From Actinomucor elegans (lineage: Eukaryota > Mucoromycota > Mucoromycetes > Mucorales > Mucoraceae), in assembly GCA_026027325.1 (NCBI GenBank), contig JAMSLZ010000014.1, forward strand, positions 372,001 through 436,000: a stretch of DNA of 64,000 nucleotides, written 5' to 3'. The number at the start of each line of letters is the position of its first letter. The first letter of the stretch is position 1. The notes beneath the pieces were generated by a model, which was given only the letters and a program-made list of their open reading frames with translations, did not search any database and was not told where the DNA came from. The position numbers and the translations under genes are program-made. Of this stretch, positions 10,651 through 23,320 are shown piece by piece.

Positions 10651-13600
10651 TTAGTATTATCTTAATAATTAGTAAATCTTTATTCTTCTAAATCTTATAA
10701 TAAAACAAATCGAAGCTTTCTTTAGCGCGCTTATGTCATAGTACTTGTATTATAAATAAAGCAAATTGGCAAATCTATAAGATCATTCGATAGATTATTG
10801 TCAAATGTTACATCTGATCAGCGCCCTATCAGTAGAGGGAGCTGGTACTCCTATTATCGTTTTTATTTACCTGCAAAATGCAACCTTATGTTATACAAAC
10901 TATCAGTAGATGCCGTAAGCTATATACATTGCACACTGTTTTTTTTTTGGATATAAAACACTATGTTCACATCACATTTATTTATCAATAGTTACATTAT
11001 GCTTAAACGAGTGACTAGTACCCTACTTAAACAGATATAATTCAAGTCTTGATAGGCGTTGATATTTTTGATATCATTAGGAAATGGCTTGAATGTTTGC
11101 TATGATGAGATTATTTCAATTTCTGTTATCCAATAGAAATTGAATACTACTATTACTACTATAACAATAATTGTAGTGCTAAAGGGGAAAAACAAGTGAA
11201 ATCACGCGAAAGACAAGCTAATACCTGTCAATTTTTTTTTTTTTTTGTGATTTTTCCATGAATTTCCATGCTCCAATTAGAGTGAATCGAAGGTGAATTG
11301 CAAGCTAACCTGAAAGTCACTTGAAGCAACAGCGATTTTTTTTTGCAAATTGAGTTAACTTGAAATTCTTTCGAATTTTTCCAGAATGTAAACAAGATCG
11401 TTTGCACACTTTAGGATGAACTTTGATGTTACGCTTGTGGCAAAAAAAATTGCCAATATCTATCATTGATAAAGAGTATTTTATATATAAATAAAATTCA
11501 AAAAAATGTCTCCTTAATACACACCTGAACATATTGTACCATTGTTATTAATTGATTATATTCCGGAGCTACTTTTTACGCGTTCTACCAAAAACAGATT
11601 GTTTTAAGTTTTTGAGTTTAGGGATACCTTGCCATTTTTCAGAATTTCTTCTTTTTCAACATCTCTACATTTTTTGACTAATTTCTATTCAATGTTGCAT
11701 TTGATGATTAGTACATGCTCAAAATGAAGCATTGGATTAGCTTGGCTGAAGTATTTGACTAAACTACTACATGTGTACTTCATTTTGGGGATTTGTGTAA
11801 AATGCATAGATGTATCTCAATGATCTTTAGATCTCTCCAGCGATCCCAGTGTAATGTTATATCAGATTAACAGATCATGTTTAAACTGAACTATTACTTC
11901 CGGCAAAAGCCCAAATGTGTTCTAATTTATTTATTGTTTGGACTGATCTACGTTTACTTATTTGCGCAATCGGTTTTCATTAGTCAAGCAATTGGTAGTA
12001 CTGCTTAGTTAGAAATCTCAAACTTTCTAGTTTTAGTGATACAGTATAGGTGTTTCTTCATCGCTATGGCTAGTACTAAAGAGACGGTTTGTGGCTGTGA
12101 TCAACAGCTTTTATGAATCACGAAATCGAAAACTCATTGTATTGGTTTTCTTACGAAAGAAAAAAAAAAAAGATCGGCAAAACAGCTACTAATCTGTGTA
12201 ACTGGTTGCCCTACTCTTGGGATGTCCTTATAACAAAATAATAAGATCCTTTCGTATATCCATGTATTTACTGGAACAGACTAGTCTATTTCTGTATCTT
12301 TTGTAATGTGACATATCAATCACCAAGCGTAAATCCATGGTCAGAATTGACACTTGTCGAACTTGATCATGTGATAGAAGACTAAATTAGGTAATATGTG
12401 TCTGAGTTTTTGGTCAAGCTGCAGTTAATTGAAATGACAAATCGCGCTTAATCCATATAATAAGAAGCACTATTTTCCAAAATTATGCATAGGCGTTATT
12501 GTTATCTATAGACACGAGCTTCAAAGTAGTAGCAGCCCTGAATTCTAAAATGCTCGATCAGAAAGACTAACCAGGACATACAGAATAAGATTGTAGCTCC
12601 AAGATTGAATCCTTCGTCATTAGACTATCCTAACGGCCATTATAACGTTCTATGAGATCAATGCCGAGTCAATTAGTAATTGGCCCCCTTTTTTTTTTTT
12701 TTTTTTTTAGCTTACTAAGATTCTGCACAATTGATTAGATCACAGTCTGCTCATTATTGGTTAAAAGATCTACAAAAACCTGACTGTTTTGGGTCCGAAT
12801 CTAACTGAAACATTTCAACGTGAATAGGTTACACTCTGGAGGATGCCCTGAAAAAGATGTATACCAATTAACCGAGGACATTGGCGAATCTGTGTAACTT
12901 TTGGCGTTGCTAAAGGCTCAGGGACTATCGCGCATATAGTCATACTAGCATAAACCAGTACAATTGCGTTATTTTTTGAATGCTGGCATTGCAAATTTCA
13001 ATGATATCTTGTCAAAAAAGTTTAGAAACGCACTAACACTTTCGTGGCAGTGCATACAACAGTGCACAAACACTAATTGAGTTGCGTGTGAATCAAATTT
13101 CTAGGAAATAATCCATCGTTTATGTGTACATCGAAGAATAGAAGGTTCCTGGGGATCATTTGGTCAAAAATTGCCTTATTCTTTCATAGCAATTCGGTTG
13201 AAGAGATACGTGACTCGATCAAGTCCTTATCTATGAGTGGGGTATAATAGCGTACGATTAAATTTCGGATATCACATACACCAATTATACCTGTTATTTA
13301 AAGTATAAGCTTTAGGAGCGGTAAGTAATCTATTAATATGTACTTGAATTGCTTGCATACAACGCGGGTTTAGAAGATAAAAAGGTGCATTAACTGAGAA
13401 TAATGGCGTTCATGGAATAAGGTTCTGTAAATACGATATATAGATATGCACCTTGAGTTGTACTTGCATTGCACAACAAAGACTTATAGCAAGTACAACA
13501 GTCCCAGTACATGGTCATTACTGCTACGAAGGAACAGGATCCTCTCCTTTCTCTGAATAGATATAATCTGTATCAAAAATCAATGATATTACATACTCAA

Positions 13601-14082
13601 CTAAATGAAACTCCAATCATTCAATAAGATCTATTATGACCTTTATTGGAAGTTTACTCCAAAATTGAAGTATCTTATTCAATGTAACAGAGATCCACCG
13701 CCAGAATATTTAATATGAAGTGAGTTGCACAAGCATAAAATATACTGACACAAAAGGCTTACCTTTCTAGGATTTTCTTCCTAAACTTGGTTGTAGATGC
13801 CCTAACAGAGATACTTTAACATGTGTAGTTGATACATATTCTAACATTGGCTTTGCATTAAGCCTAGTGTATAGTATTACATGCAACAGTCTTCTTCAAT
13901 TGTCATAAAGAGCGTTATCTGAATATTTTTCATATATATATAAGCATGCCAACTCTCGAGTTTTGATTTCATTAAACAATCCTTCTCTTTTCGTTGTTTA
14001 CTTATAGTAAACTAGAAATCAATCCTTTCACTTCTTACTTTCCTTACATAAGAATTTCTTTCCTTTATCAAATTCAATTATA
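10651..14082. other. 3.4-kb spacer between the two subtilase genes
   Basis: No gene is supported. There are several short T/A runs and an AT-rich 71-codon minus-strand frame (11317-11532) with scattered Cys and Lys codons but no domain. The final 150 bp hold the TATA-like site and pyrimidine-rich leader of subtilase copy 2. The spacing fits an old tandem duplication followed by spacer growth. Confidence 0.5.
13937..13944 (+). promoter_or_regulatory. TATA-box-like site of subtilase gene 2
   Basis: TATATAAG at the end of an alternating TA run, about 140 bp upstream of ATG 14083. Position and sequence match the site in front of copy 1, supporting shared regulation. Confidence 0.5.
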
Positions 14083-16997
14083 ATGAGAAAGCCTTCATTC
14101 TCCATCTTCCCCATTGTGGTGGCCGGTGTCTGTTTAGCTGTCTTTGTCTTAACCGCTGAAGCAGTCAAGATTGATCATCCTAAGTACATCAAGGGTGCCT
14201 CCAATACTGTTCCTGGCCGTTACATCATTAGTTTCTCGGGCAAGTCTCAAAAGAATGGCGATTTCTTTGCTCAATCTTTCAACAAGGAATTCAAGAACGT
14301 CGACTTGAAGGTTAAGGAAGATTTCAAGCACGATCTTTTCAACGGTATCTCTGTTGATATTGACACTACTGATGAAGCTATCCATACTGCTGCTTTGAAG
14401 ACTATTCTTGAAAGATCTGATGTCGAAGCTGTCCATCCTGTCAGACTCATTCCTCGTCCCAATGCCATTCTTGAAAAGAAGGGCAAGCAACCTACTCTCT
14501 TGCCTCATGGTCTTACTCAAGTTGACCAAGTTCACTCCAAGCTCAAGAATAAGGGCAAAGGCATCTTTGTTGGTGTTCTCGATACTGGTAAGTTGCATAT
14601 TTGTTATTGTTGGATAGTTGGCTGACGCTTTGGAAACAGGTATCGATTACTTGCACCCTGCTTTGGGTGGCGGTTTCGGTAAGGGATTCAAGGTCATCAA
14701 AGGTTACGATTTAGTTGGTGATGCTTATACCGGTAAGAACTCACCTGTTCCTGATGATGATCCTCTCGATGCTTGTGGTGCTGCTTCTGGTGCTTCTGGT
14801 ATGAAAATTGTTAAATATAGATTATTTAATATCTATGATACTAATTCGTGTCACTATGAATAGGCCACGGAACTCACGTCTCAGGTATCATTGCTGGTTA
14901 TGACAAGGCTACAGTAAGTATATTTAAATTCAGTTTTAATATTATATTAATTCATTATATAGAACTTTACTGGTGTCGCACCTGAAGCCTCTCTTGGTCA
15001 CTGGCGTGTATTCGGCTGTGATGGTTCCGTCACTAATGATATTGTTATCAAGGGTCTTTTGATGGCCTATGATGCTGGTTGTGATGTTATCAACTTGAGT
15101 TTGGGTGAAACTAACTCTTGGTCCATTACTACTGATGCTGAAGCCGATGTTGTCAACAGAATTGCCAAAAAGGGTGTCAGTGGTAAGTTGATCAAAAATA
15201 GATGTGAAAAAAAGGGAGTTATATAATTAATGCATTATGTAGTTGTTATTTCTGCCGGTAACTCTGGTGCTCAGGGTATTTTCACCGTTGGTCAACCTAG
15301 TACCGCCGATAATGCTTTCTCTGTTGCCTCCATTGAAAATGGTTACTACATGTCCAAGGATTTGACCGCCACTGGTATCAACCGCACTATCCTCTATACC
15401 TCCGGCAATGATGAAGCTCTCAAGGACGGAGCTATCGTTGTTGGCGACAAGAACCCTAGCAGTACTTCTCAAGGCTGTACCGCTGCTTCCATTGACCCCG
15501 CTGTCAAGGGCAAGATTGCTCTCATTCAAAGAGGTGCTTGTAACTTTGCTGACAAGGCCAACAATGCTGCTGCCGCTGGTGCTGTTGGTGTTGCCATCTA
15601 CAACAATGTCGAAGGCGCTTTCTCTGCCTCTGTTTCTGGTGTTTCCATCCCCGTCATCTCTGTTAAGCTTGCTGACGGTAAGGATATCCTTGCTGCCATC
15701 GCTAAGGGTGAGGTTGTCCTCAAGTTCAACAAGAAGGGCTCCATCCAACCTATTGAAAATGCTGGTACTGTCTCTACCTTCTCCAGTACTGGTGCTAGTG
15801 CTGAACTCAACTTCAAGCCCAATATCGCTGGTATTGGTGGTAATGTCCACTCTACTTTGCCTCGTTACCTTGATTCTTGGGGAAGGTAAACATTTACACA
15901 CTACACCATATTTGACTTGAAACTGATATTTTTTTTTATATGAATTTTATAGTATGTCTGGTACTAGTATGTCTGCCCCTTACGTTGCTGGTTCCGTTGC
16001 TTTATACCTCAAGTCTCAAGGCAAGTCTAGAAAGTCCATCCACTTTATCAACGAGCATTTCCAAAACTACGCCAAGCCTGTTAATGTCTTCAAGTCCTCT
16101 GCTATCGATACTCCCCTTCGTCAAGGTGCTGGTCTTGTCCAAGTTTACGATACCATTCTCCAAAAGTCTCACATTACCCCTGCTCAAATCAGTTTCAACG
16201 ACACTGCTACTACTAAATACAGAACCAAGACTCTCACTATCACTAACCGTGGTTCCAAGACTATCTCTTATGAAGTTGTAAACGATGTCTCCACTGCTAT
16301 CTCTCCTTATGATGTCAAGAAGAGTGGTTACACTCCTCTCGAACCCGTCAAGAACTCTGTCGCTGCTGCCAAGTTGCGTTTCTCCACCAAATCATTCAAG
16401 CTCGCTCCTGGTAAGTCCAAGAAGATCAAGGTTACTGTTACTCCTCCCAAGACCAACCCCAAGGACCATGTCTTCTATGGTGGTTACATTCGTGTTAAGT
16501 CCAAGCAACAAGGTAACGGTAAGGATCTCAAGGTCCCTTACTTTGGTGTTGTTGGTGTTCAAAAGACTTTACCCATCTTTGATAAGGGTTTCCCTACTAT
16601 CATTGATGTTCAAAGCAAGGAATATGGCCATAAGGATACTTTCATTTATGACCGTTCCAAGACAAACTCTTTCCCTGTTGCTGTCTTGCGTTTGCTTACT
16701 CCCACTGCCAAGATCAAGGCTGAACTCGTTGAATACAAATCCAAGAAGGTTATTGGTGAATTCTTTGCTGGTCTCGAATACATCGGTCGCAACTTCCTTA
16801 CTGGTGATCAACAATTCTACCAATATGCTTGGGATGGTACCTACGTTCCCGCCTCTATCCCTGGTGCTGCTATCCCTGTCCCTGCTGTCAGTGGTACCTA
16901 CCAATTCCGTTTCTCTGCCTTGAAGAACCTTGGTAACCGCAAAGACAAGAAGGATTGGGAAACCTGGACTTCTGGTCCCATCGTCGTTAAAAATTAA
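14083..16997 (+). CDS. Secreted subtilisin-like serine protease (S8, Vpr/PA-domain type), copy 2
   Basis: Six exons: 14083-14587, 14640-14798, 14864-14913, 14963-15182, 15243-15885, 15953-16997; 873 aa. Signal peptide (ending about AEA, residue 27), I9 propeptide, Asp167 in VLDTG, His223 in GHGTHVSG, oxyanion Asn318 in SAGNSGA, Ser531 in SGTSMSAP, a PA-domain insert and a long C-terminal Fn3-like part are all in place, so the enzyme should be active and secreted. Four introns sit at the same codons and phases as in copy 1; a fifth (15886-15952) splits the Ser codon just before MSGTSM and is absent from copy 1. Proximal promoters are also similar. The substrate is unknown; broad extracellular protein digestion is the family norm. 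Confidence 0.93.
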
Positions 16998-18087
16998 AAC
17001 CTAATTTTTTAATAGTATTGTACTCTTATCATACATACACTCTATAATCCTTTAATCATAATAAAACCCTTTTATCTATTACAATCTAAAAAAAAAAAAT
17101 TGTACAACGTATTCTTATTCAATGCAAATTCTGTTTATAAACTGCTTACCAGTGGCTTCATTCTGGTTTCGGTTAGCTATGCGAAAATCAGACACACATT
17201 CATTTGGCGCCAATCAAAAAAGAATATTTTCGATTCACTTGATATAACAATGTCATTGTAATAGACATATTGTTTTACTGAGTCTAGTAACTTATTCTGA
17301 ACATAGTATACTGACTAGATCTAACATTCAGCCGAGATCGATCGAGAGATCTATAATAGATTATTAAACCTAGCCTATACGATGCATATAAATTACTATT
17401 ATTCTTTAACGCATAGTATACGCGCTATGATTTGTTTGAATCATGGCCCCAGCAAATGGAACACTTCATTTTGAAAAAGTAGCCATTAGATGGGATATTA
17501 AACTCAATGATTTAGGAAATCAGTTGAAAATATTCTGATTTCTGAAAAATTCGTGAGTATCCCCCTTCCGCTTAAATTTTTTATGTTCCTTTTTTTTGTG
17601 GCGGTATTTTTAAGGTGTATCCTTCAATAATCTAGTTTTCATATTTGGAGAGTATGTAAACATATGATTTGTGGGCGTTTTTATATGAAACGCTCGAATT
17701 GAATGTATAAAAAAAAGAACGTTTCTGAGTCTATAGATTACCAGGAACTCAAAGCCTGGCCTCGGCCCATCATCAATCTAGATGCAAACATTGTTTTTTT
17801 TTTTTTTTTTTTTTTTTTTTTGAACTGATCCACGTCGCACGTGTTAGATCTCCGAAGATCAACGAAATTGGGAGATTTTACTAAATTTTTTTTAAAGTGT
17901 TCTATACTTTTAATGAACAATAATAGGATGTGTGTCAATCAAAAGAGCACATTTTTGTTCTATATATTTCCTAGGTTTGAAGGCTATATCTCGCTCCATT
18001 ATTGATTAATATGCTAATTTTCCAGTTTTTAGCGATTTTTTAGTTACATTAATCCTTGTTTTATTTGTTCCAAATGTTCAAGACAAA
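16998..18087. other. Spacer downstream of subtilase 2
   Basis: About 1.1 kb with no gene. It carries a 28-T run (17794-17821) and a stretch from about 17336 (GATCGATCGAGAGATCT) to 17630 that resembles 24052-24345 in order and spacing of short blocks. Confidence 0.5.
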
Positions 18088-19392
18088 CTAGATTTCTACT
18101 CCTTCAGCCATATTATCATCGATGTGTTTCAACTTCAAGAATACGTCACAACCAAAGCCCCACATGGATACCAAAGTCAAGGAACCACCAAAGTAACGAG
18201 CATACATTCTAGCTAACGGTAAACCAAAACCCAAGCCAGCCAAGGGGCCGCCCACTCCACTTTGCATCGCCATCTCTGTAATATTCCTGAATATATTGGA
18301 AGGATCATTCTCTGCATCCTCTGCTGCTTTAGAGACAGTCGTATATGAATATTCAAACACTTTATGAAGATCATCATCGCTGATACCATTGCCTTGATCG
18401 CGAATACGAATTGAAATATCTTCTTGACCTTGACTAATGGTAATTTGAATAGGAGGTAATGGTGTAGTTCTACCCATCTTTTTATGGTGTTCGATTGTAG
18501 CTCGATACGAGTTTTTGAGCAATTCAGTCAAGATATATTCCAGATGAACAGGCACATAGGTGAATTTGGTATCCGTGTGTCCATCAATGATGGCTTCAGG
18601 ACTTTGGCCATAGTTGAATTCACAAAGTTCTGCTACAAATTCTGAACATTGCTTGATAAGTTGGCTTGGTTTGATGTGTGTGTCAATGATACCGATCAGC
18701 CCATCTGTTTGGATGTCTTTTTGATGCATCAAGGCAATGGCTTGTTCTGCAATTAAACGGATGCCTATTCGTGCTTGGATCATATCGTCTAGAAATCGAG
18801 CCATATCTTGGCTATTCATGTACTGTTTGCACTCCAAAAAACCTATATAGAAGTGAATACAGAGTATACATAGAGAGATAGATGAATGCTATGTACCTCT
18901 GGCAAGCGTAGGAATGTTGTCGCTGTGTCGTTCGACAAAATCCTTTAATTTCTCTGTAAACTCTAGGTCATCACCTCCATCATCAGGTGAAGCATATTTC
19001 ACCAGTGATTCAAAGGAATCATAGTAGAGACTATAAATTTCTTTTATATAAGGGTTTGTACCAACGATAAAAGGTAAACTTTGAAAGGCTCTTACGCGTC
19101 TCGCTAAACGCACGGGTAACTCGGCTCGAGCATATTGTGTACAGGCCTGTAAGCTCTCATTCGATAAAGGTGGTTGGCCAAATCGAACCAGTTGTTTTAA
19201 AGTAACAGGCTTTACAGGTTTACTAGCAAACTAGAGCAAAAAGTCAATTACTTGAAGATGCTTGTGAATGAAACTTACTGTAGTGATCTTGTCATCGTAA
19301 AAGGCATGCGCGTGAGGCCTTTCAATTGCTTTGGAAGCAATAAAACGTACGTGTTTTAACTTGTTGAATTGAATACAAGTAAAGCGAAGCAT
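18088..19392 (-). CDS. Mitochondrial BCKDH/pyruvate dehydrogenase kinase (PDK/BCKDK family)
   Basis: Three exons on the minus strand, 19392-19279, 19230-18897 and 18842-18088; 400 aa. The N-terminus (MLRFTCIQFNKLKHVRF) is basic and non-acidic as expected for mitochondrial import. The regulatory helical domain (LARRVRAFQSLPFIVGTNP) closely follows BCKDK/PDK; the GHKL ATPase domain shows the N-box LTELLKNSYRAT, the G1 box RIRDQGNGI and the G2 box GLGFGLPLARMYA, with the end LKHIDD similar to the BCKDK tail. The enzyme phosphorylates the E1-alpha subunit and switches off branched-chain 2-oxoacid or pyruvate dehydrogenase. Which of the two is the substrate cannot be decided here; fungal members act mostly on pyruvate dehydrogenase. 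Confidence 0.9.
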
Positions 19393-19564
19393 TGATCGAG
19401 GAATCTGAAAGAAAAAGAGAAAAAGAAAGAGGCTTTTTTCTATTGGGAACTACTATGTATGGTGCTGAACCGTGAGAACTTTATTTATTATGGTATTGAG
19501 CGTCAAGCTATAAACAAGTGTGTATAGAGTCTAAGTATTTACATTGTATTCTAATCATTGAGTC

Positions 19565-21275
19565 TTAGGTAGAATCCTCAGTGGCTTCCAGTGAAGCAAA
19601 ACCATAGCTGCTTAGCCATGAAAAGGATAGTACTAACAAACTAGTACAAATCACATCGATAATAGCAGTTCTATATAAATAAATAAAATATTAGGATGCG
19701 TTCTATTGTAATATGTAGTATGCTTACAGATAAGGTAAAACATAGTTATCTGGGTCGTATTTGTATTTCCAAAAGGTCAATGTCATGGATTTGCCCATTT
19801 TCAAGGCACTAAAAGTCTATAAATTTGTTGAGTCAACCAATTATAAAGCTTTAAAAGTCTCACTTACACATATCATGGAAACGACAAAATAAGATATAGA
19901 AAATGCCCAAGTAAAATCCAAGTGGCCAATATCCAAAAACCACACAATCACCAAAAAGAGTATCTGTACTGGTACATTCATCAGTAAGAGTGTGTTTTCT
20001 ACGATTTTGAATTGTTCCTGCACTCCTCTATGAAGACAGGTACTAATACGGGATGCGTATATAGATCCCAAATTGCCAGCCAGACCTAGTTTTAGAGTTA
20101 GAAATATATCATACCCAACTATAAGATGAACATACCACACAGGATAGGCGTTAGCATGGCTAAACCTTTGTATTGTTCTACATATCTTTCAAGTACCAAG
20201 CCAGCGCCACTGGAAATCAGCATGGCAATGATAATAGGCGTCCAACCAGAAAACAACAAGTCTCTTACATGAGAATTCTTGTAGACTGAGAATCCAAAGA
20301 ATGGAATAGACCCAAACATAATGAATAGCAAAATGCTAGTCAAATTTGTTTCTATATTGACGAGTAAAAGATTTGCACATCCAGCCAAAATGCCCAGTGT
20401 CACTACGTCACCCAGCGAAGACGCCATAGGGCAAGCAATATTGTCTATCAAACTAATATATAAGACTCCGTATTCAGCCTAAAACTAACTCGTTTTTTTT
20501 TTATACCTGGGTCTATCTTCAATAGACGACTGAGTATAATCAAGAGACACATGAATACACCCAATACAAAACTAGAGACTGAAGCAGATACCATGGAACT
20601 GGCGATCACCAACACACTTTCTGCTATTGTTACAGTTTGTTCTGGATGTAATAATGCACCCAAGAGTACCGAGAATATGCCTGCAATGGATCCTGAAATT
20701 AATGCTTGTACTTGGATCAGGGCTAGATTGCCCCACACCAGTGCATTTCTAGTCTCGGGACGATCCAAATCTCCCATATTGGCCGAAGTTGAAAACCGTG
20801 CGGCCAAATTCATCTCGAGATTTCCTTTTAAATTCAACAACACAGGCACCAAGATAAACAATTCTGATACTTGAGTAAACACTTTCCAGTGCTAATTACC
20901 TTATTAATTCATTATCCTATCCTCATTGGATTCTCTATCTTACTTGATATATATCCATCATCCAGCCTGCTACAATTAAACCTATAACGCAAATAAGCAG
21001 TGAAGGCAATGCCTATGTAGCCAAACATTGTCATTATTGCTGCTTCTTTTTTTTTTGTAATAATTTTTAAACAAGTTTACCTGAGAAGCTAATTTGTTGC
21101 TTTTTGAAATAACTTCGAGATCTTGTTGGGGAGCTCGGAAATGAATAAACGATGATGTTGAGCTTGACCTTGAATGGCGACGATCGGGTCTTTTATGCTG
21201 TGGTGCTTCCAGAGAGTTCCCCGAGGGGGCTAATAGCTCGATAGCATCACTTTCAATATTATAATTAGGTGGCAT
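19565..21275 (-). CDS. SLC41/MgtE-like divalent cation transporter
   Basis: Seven exons: 21275-21081, 21012-20944, 20891-20507, 20444-20136, 20085-19868, 19816-19728, 19670-19565; 456 aa. A polar, Ser-rich cytosolic N-terminus of about 65 residues precedes ten or so hydrophobic segments. The hallmark LVPVLLNLKGNLEMNLAAR followed by STSANMG is typical of SLC41, and a second MgtE half starts near the later GLAGNLGSIYASRIST, giving the family's internal repeat. SLC41 proteins move Mg2+ (and other divalent cations) across the plasma or organelle membranes; the acidic and Asn residues of the pore helices are retained. The gene sits only about 170 bp from the kinase gene, same strand, and 60 bp from the next gene upstream, so untranslated regions must be short or overlap. 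Confidence 0.9.
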
Positions 21276-21334
21276 AGTGAATGAAAAAGAAACACAAATA
21301 AGTTTTTATTGAAGGCGATCATTTGAAATAATAT

Positions 21335-22600
21335 TTAAGTATATAGGCTCCGCAGAGACACAACTCCGAGTAACACGCTTAAAAAGACCATTAACATCCA
21401 AACCCGCTCGCTTTTCCTTGCCCGATCAGACTCTAATTTCCACTTGGACAATTCACCTAGTTGCTGGGTCAACTCTTCTTGATATAGTTGGATTTCCTCC
21501 AGTTTCTTCTTGGCTCTTCGTTTAACCCGATATAATTCTTGCTCCAGTAAATCCATACGGTCATGGAATAACATATTATTGTCATTTGTAGCACAAGGAT
21601 TATTAGTATTTGTAGTTGTAGTAGTGGTGACACCTTCTAATATGGAAGAACTGGACGGCGACTGCTGTTTAAAAATGGCTGGTTCTTCTATTTGATTGGC
21701 AGATACACGATTTAATTCATTCATGATCTTTTCCGTCATTACTGCTATATACAATTGCTGTAGTAATAAACTATGGCCCAGATACTCTTTTTTCAATGGC
21801 ATATTGCCTAACATCATATTATCACTCAATACACGTGTAGTCACTTGCCCTCCACGGCCCAATGTTTGCAGATCACATAAAATACCCTGCAAAGTATCCC
21901 ACACAGCGCCTGATCCATCCAACATTGGATTGAGTTCGGATTGTTGTTGATTTTGCTGCAAGAATTGTTCGTAGGCCCATACTTGCCACCGCACTAATCC
22001 ACTCTCTGTTCTATCTTTCATCACCATGCCAGACTGTTTAGATCTCGAGATTTGGGTTCGTATCTTGCGATTTGATGGTGTCAGTAATTCCACTGAATCA
22101 AACGTAGTTTCTAATAGCGCTCGTGTGGAGTATTGTAAATTGGGTATACTAGGAATAATCCAATTGTGCATGATCTCGTTACGACTTGTATTATCTGAGG
22201 AATAGCATGGATCCAATTCATCGTTCAGTAGCAAGCCTAGCTCGTATTCTACGCCTAATGCCATGGCCATGACTCTAGCTTGTTCTACATTGACCCAAAT
22301 ATCACTGTAAGGAAATTGGGATATCAAAAAATCCACTTCAAAATCGGAGAGCTTGAGGTCGAATAAAAAGAAACCTTCAGTCAGGGTCAGACCACACGCT
22401 TTAAACAGCTGCCCAGCAGATATGAAATGACGTTCAAATTCGTGATGGATCAATCGGTAAATGGGTGTGTTATTTAAATCTACTTTGAATGTAGGGTACA
22501 TGCGTGTTTTATGTTTGAGAATAGCCTCCTGAGTTGCTTCTATTTCCCAGTTGAACAGAAGCTGGAACTGTAGAGGTATAGGTCTATTGATATCTTCCAT
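21335..22600 (-). CDS. Tail-anchored KilA-N/APSES-like protein, Bqt4-like
   Basis: Intronless, 421 aa. Residues about 35-130 form an APSES/KilA-N-like domain: YPTFKVD, then ISAGQLFKACGLT, DIWVNVEQARVMAMALGV and a following LLLNDEL. The middle is polar with a T/N run; about 350-395 is a basic coiled coil (RVKRRAKKKLEEIQLY), and the last 20 residues (VWMLMVFLSVLLGVV onward) are one hydrophobic helix ending at the C-terminus. Known: S. pombe Bqt4 has an APSES-like domain plus a C-terminal inner-nuclear-membrane anchor and holds telomeres at the envelope. Inference: an inner nuclear membrane protein that ties chromatin or other membrane proteins to the envelope. A soluble transcription factor is unlikely because of the tail anchor. 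Confidence 0.7.
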   Translation of the reverse strand: MEDINRPIPLQFQLLFNWEIEATQEAILKHKTRMYPTFKVDLNNTPIYRLIHHEFERHFISAGQLFKACGLTLTEGFFLFDLKLSDFEVDFLISQFPYSDIWVNVEQARVMAMALGVEYELGLLLNDELDPCYSSDNTSRNEIMHNWIIPSIPNLQYSTRALLETTFDSVELLTPSNRKIRTQISRSKQSGMVMKDRTESGLVRWQVWAYEQFLQQNQQQSELNPMLDGSGAVWDTLQGILCDLQTLGRGGQVTTRVLSDNMMLGNMPLKKEYLGHSLLLQQLYIAVMTEKIMNELNRVSANQIEEPAIFKQQSPSSSSILEGVTTTTTTNTNNPCATNDNNMLFHDRMDLLEQELYRVKRRAKKKLEEIQLYQEELTQQLGELSKWKLESDRARKSERVWMLMVFLSVLLGVVSLRSLYT

Positions 22601-22693
22601 GATATGATACAGTTGAATTATACATAGAATAAAGAGGGATATAGAAAAGCAGCTTTTTTATTTTATTTTATACGTCACTATGTATATGTGTAA

Positions 22694-23167
22694 CTAAAAT
22701 TCTTCCAAGATCCAACGTTGGTTGGAAGCAACTTCTCCTTCACGTCTTTCATACAAAATGACAGGAACAGCATCTTCATCTTCACGACCTTGGATATCCA
22801 ATACTAAGTCAGGGCGAGCTTCACAAAAGATATAACCTTCTTCATCGATTCCCCATTTTTGGTTGGCAGCCTCTTCGGTTTCCTTTTGAGCATATTGAAT
22901 GATGCTAGACTCTGGATCCATTTGTCCTCCTGCAATATCGAGCACCTTGGCAGACTTGGCATTAATCAAGTAACCATCTTCGAAGCGCCATAATTGGTTC
23001 AAACAATCGTCGCTACCCTTTTTACTATAGACAATAACGTTGGCACCATCCTACTAGATATGTTAGTTGACTGCGTGGGACTCATTACTTTTATATACCT
23101 CAGTAGAACCATCTTCGACATCGAGAACGCGACCGTTGAATTGACTTACGATGAAATAAAGAGACAT
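22694..23167 (-). CDS. Small single-domain RICIN-fold (beta-trefoil) lectin-like protein, copy 1
   Basis: Two exons, 23167-23099 and 23050-22694; 141 aa. No signal peptide. The beta-trefoil repeats show GRVLDVEDGST, NQLWRF, KVLDIAGG, ANQKWGIDEEGYIF, LVLDIQG and SNQRWILE, that is, the QxW motif three times with VLDI strands. Proteins of this kind are cytosolic or non-classically exported sugar- or protein-binding modules in fungi; no catalytic domain is attached, so it is not an enzyme or a two-chain toxin. A second intact copy lies at 29615-30100 and a broken one at 31158-31621, all with one intron after codon 23. Confidence 0.87.
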
Positions 23168-23216
23168 GATATGAAATAAAAAGAAATGTTTAGTCGGTTA
23201 AATGGAGACTAGTGTT

Positions 23217-23230
23217 GCCCTTTTTATATC
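23217..23230 (-). promoter_or_regulatory. TATA box of lectin copy 1
   Basis: GATATAAAAAGGGC on the minus strand, 50-63 bp upstream of ATG 23167. The identical 14-mer lies at 30153-30166 in front of lectin copy 2 at the same distance. At the broken copy the aligned sequence reads GATCTAAACAAAG, so the TATA core is lost. Confidence 0.6.
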
Positions 23231-23301
23231 AGTTAATTGGCCTGTACTCTATTTTTTTTACTACTTTGTTGAACGGCTTCTGTTCCGAGAGATTTCGAAA
23301 T

Positions 23302-23320
23302 CAGATCAAAACAAGCTAAT
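23302..23320 (-). promoter_or_regulatory. Conserved upstream element of lectin genes
   Basis: TTAGCTTGTTTTGATCTGA (minus strand) lies about 135 bp upstream of lectin copy 1. The same 19 bp occur at 30965-30983, plus strand, upstream of the broken copy, and the core TTTTGATCTGA is present upstream of copy 2. Conservation between otherwise drifting promoters suggests a protein-binding site, or simply recent duplication. Confidence 0.45.
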
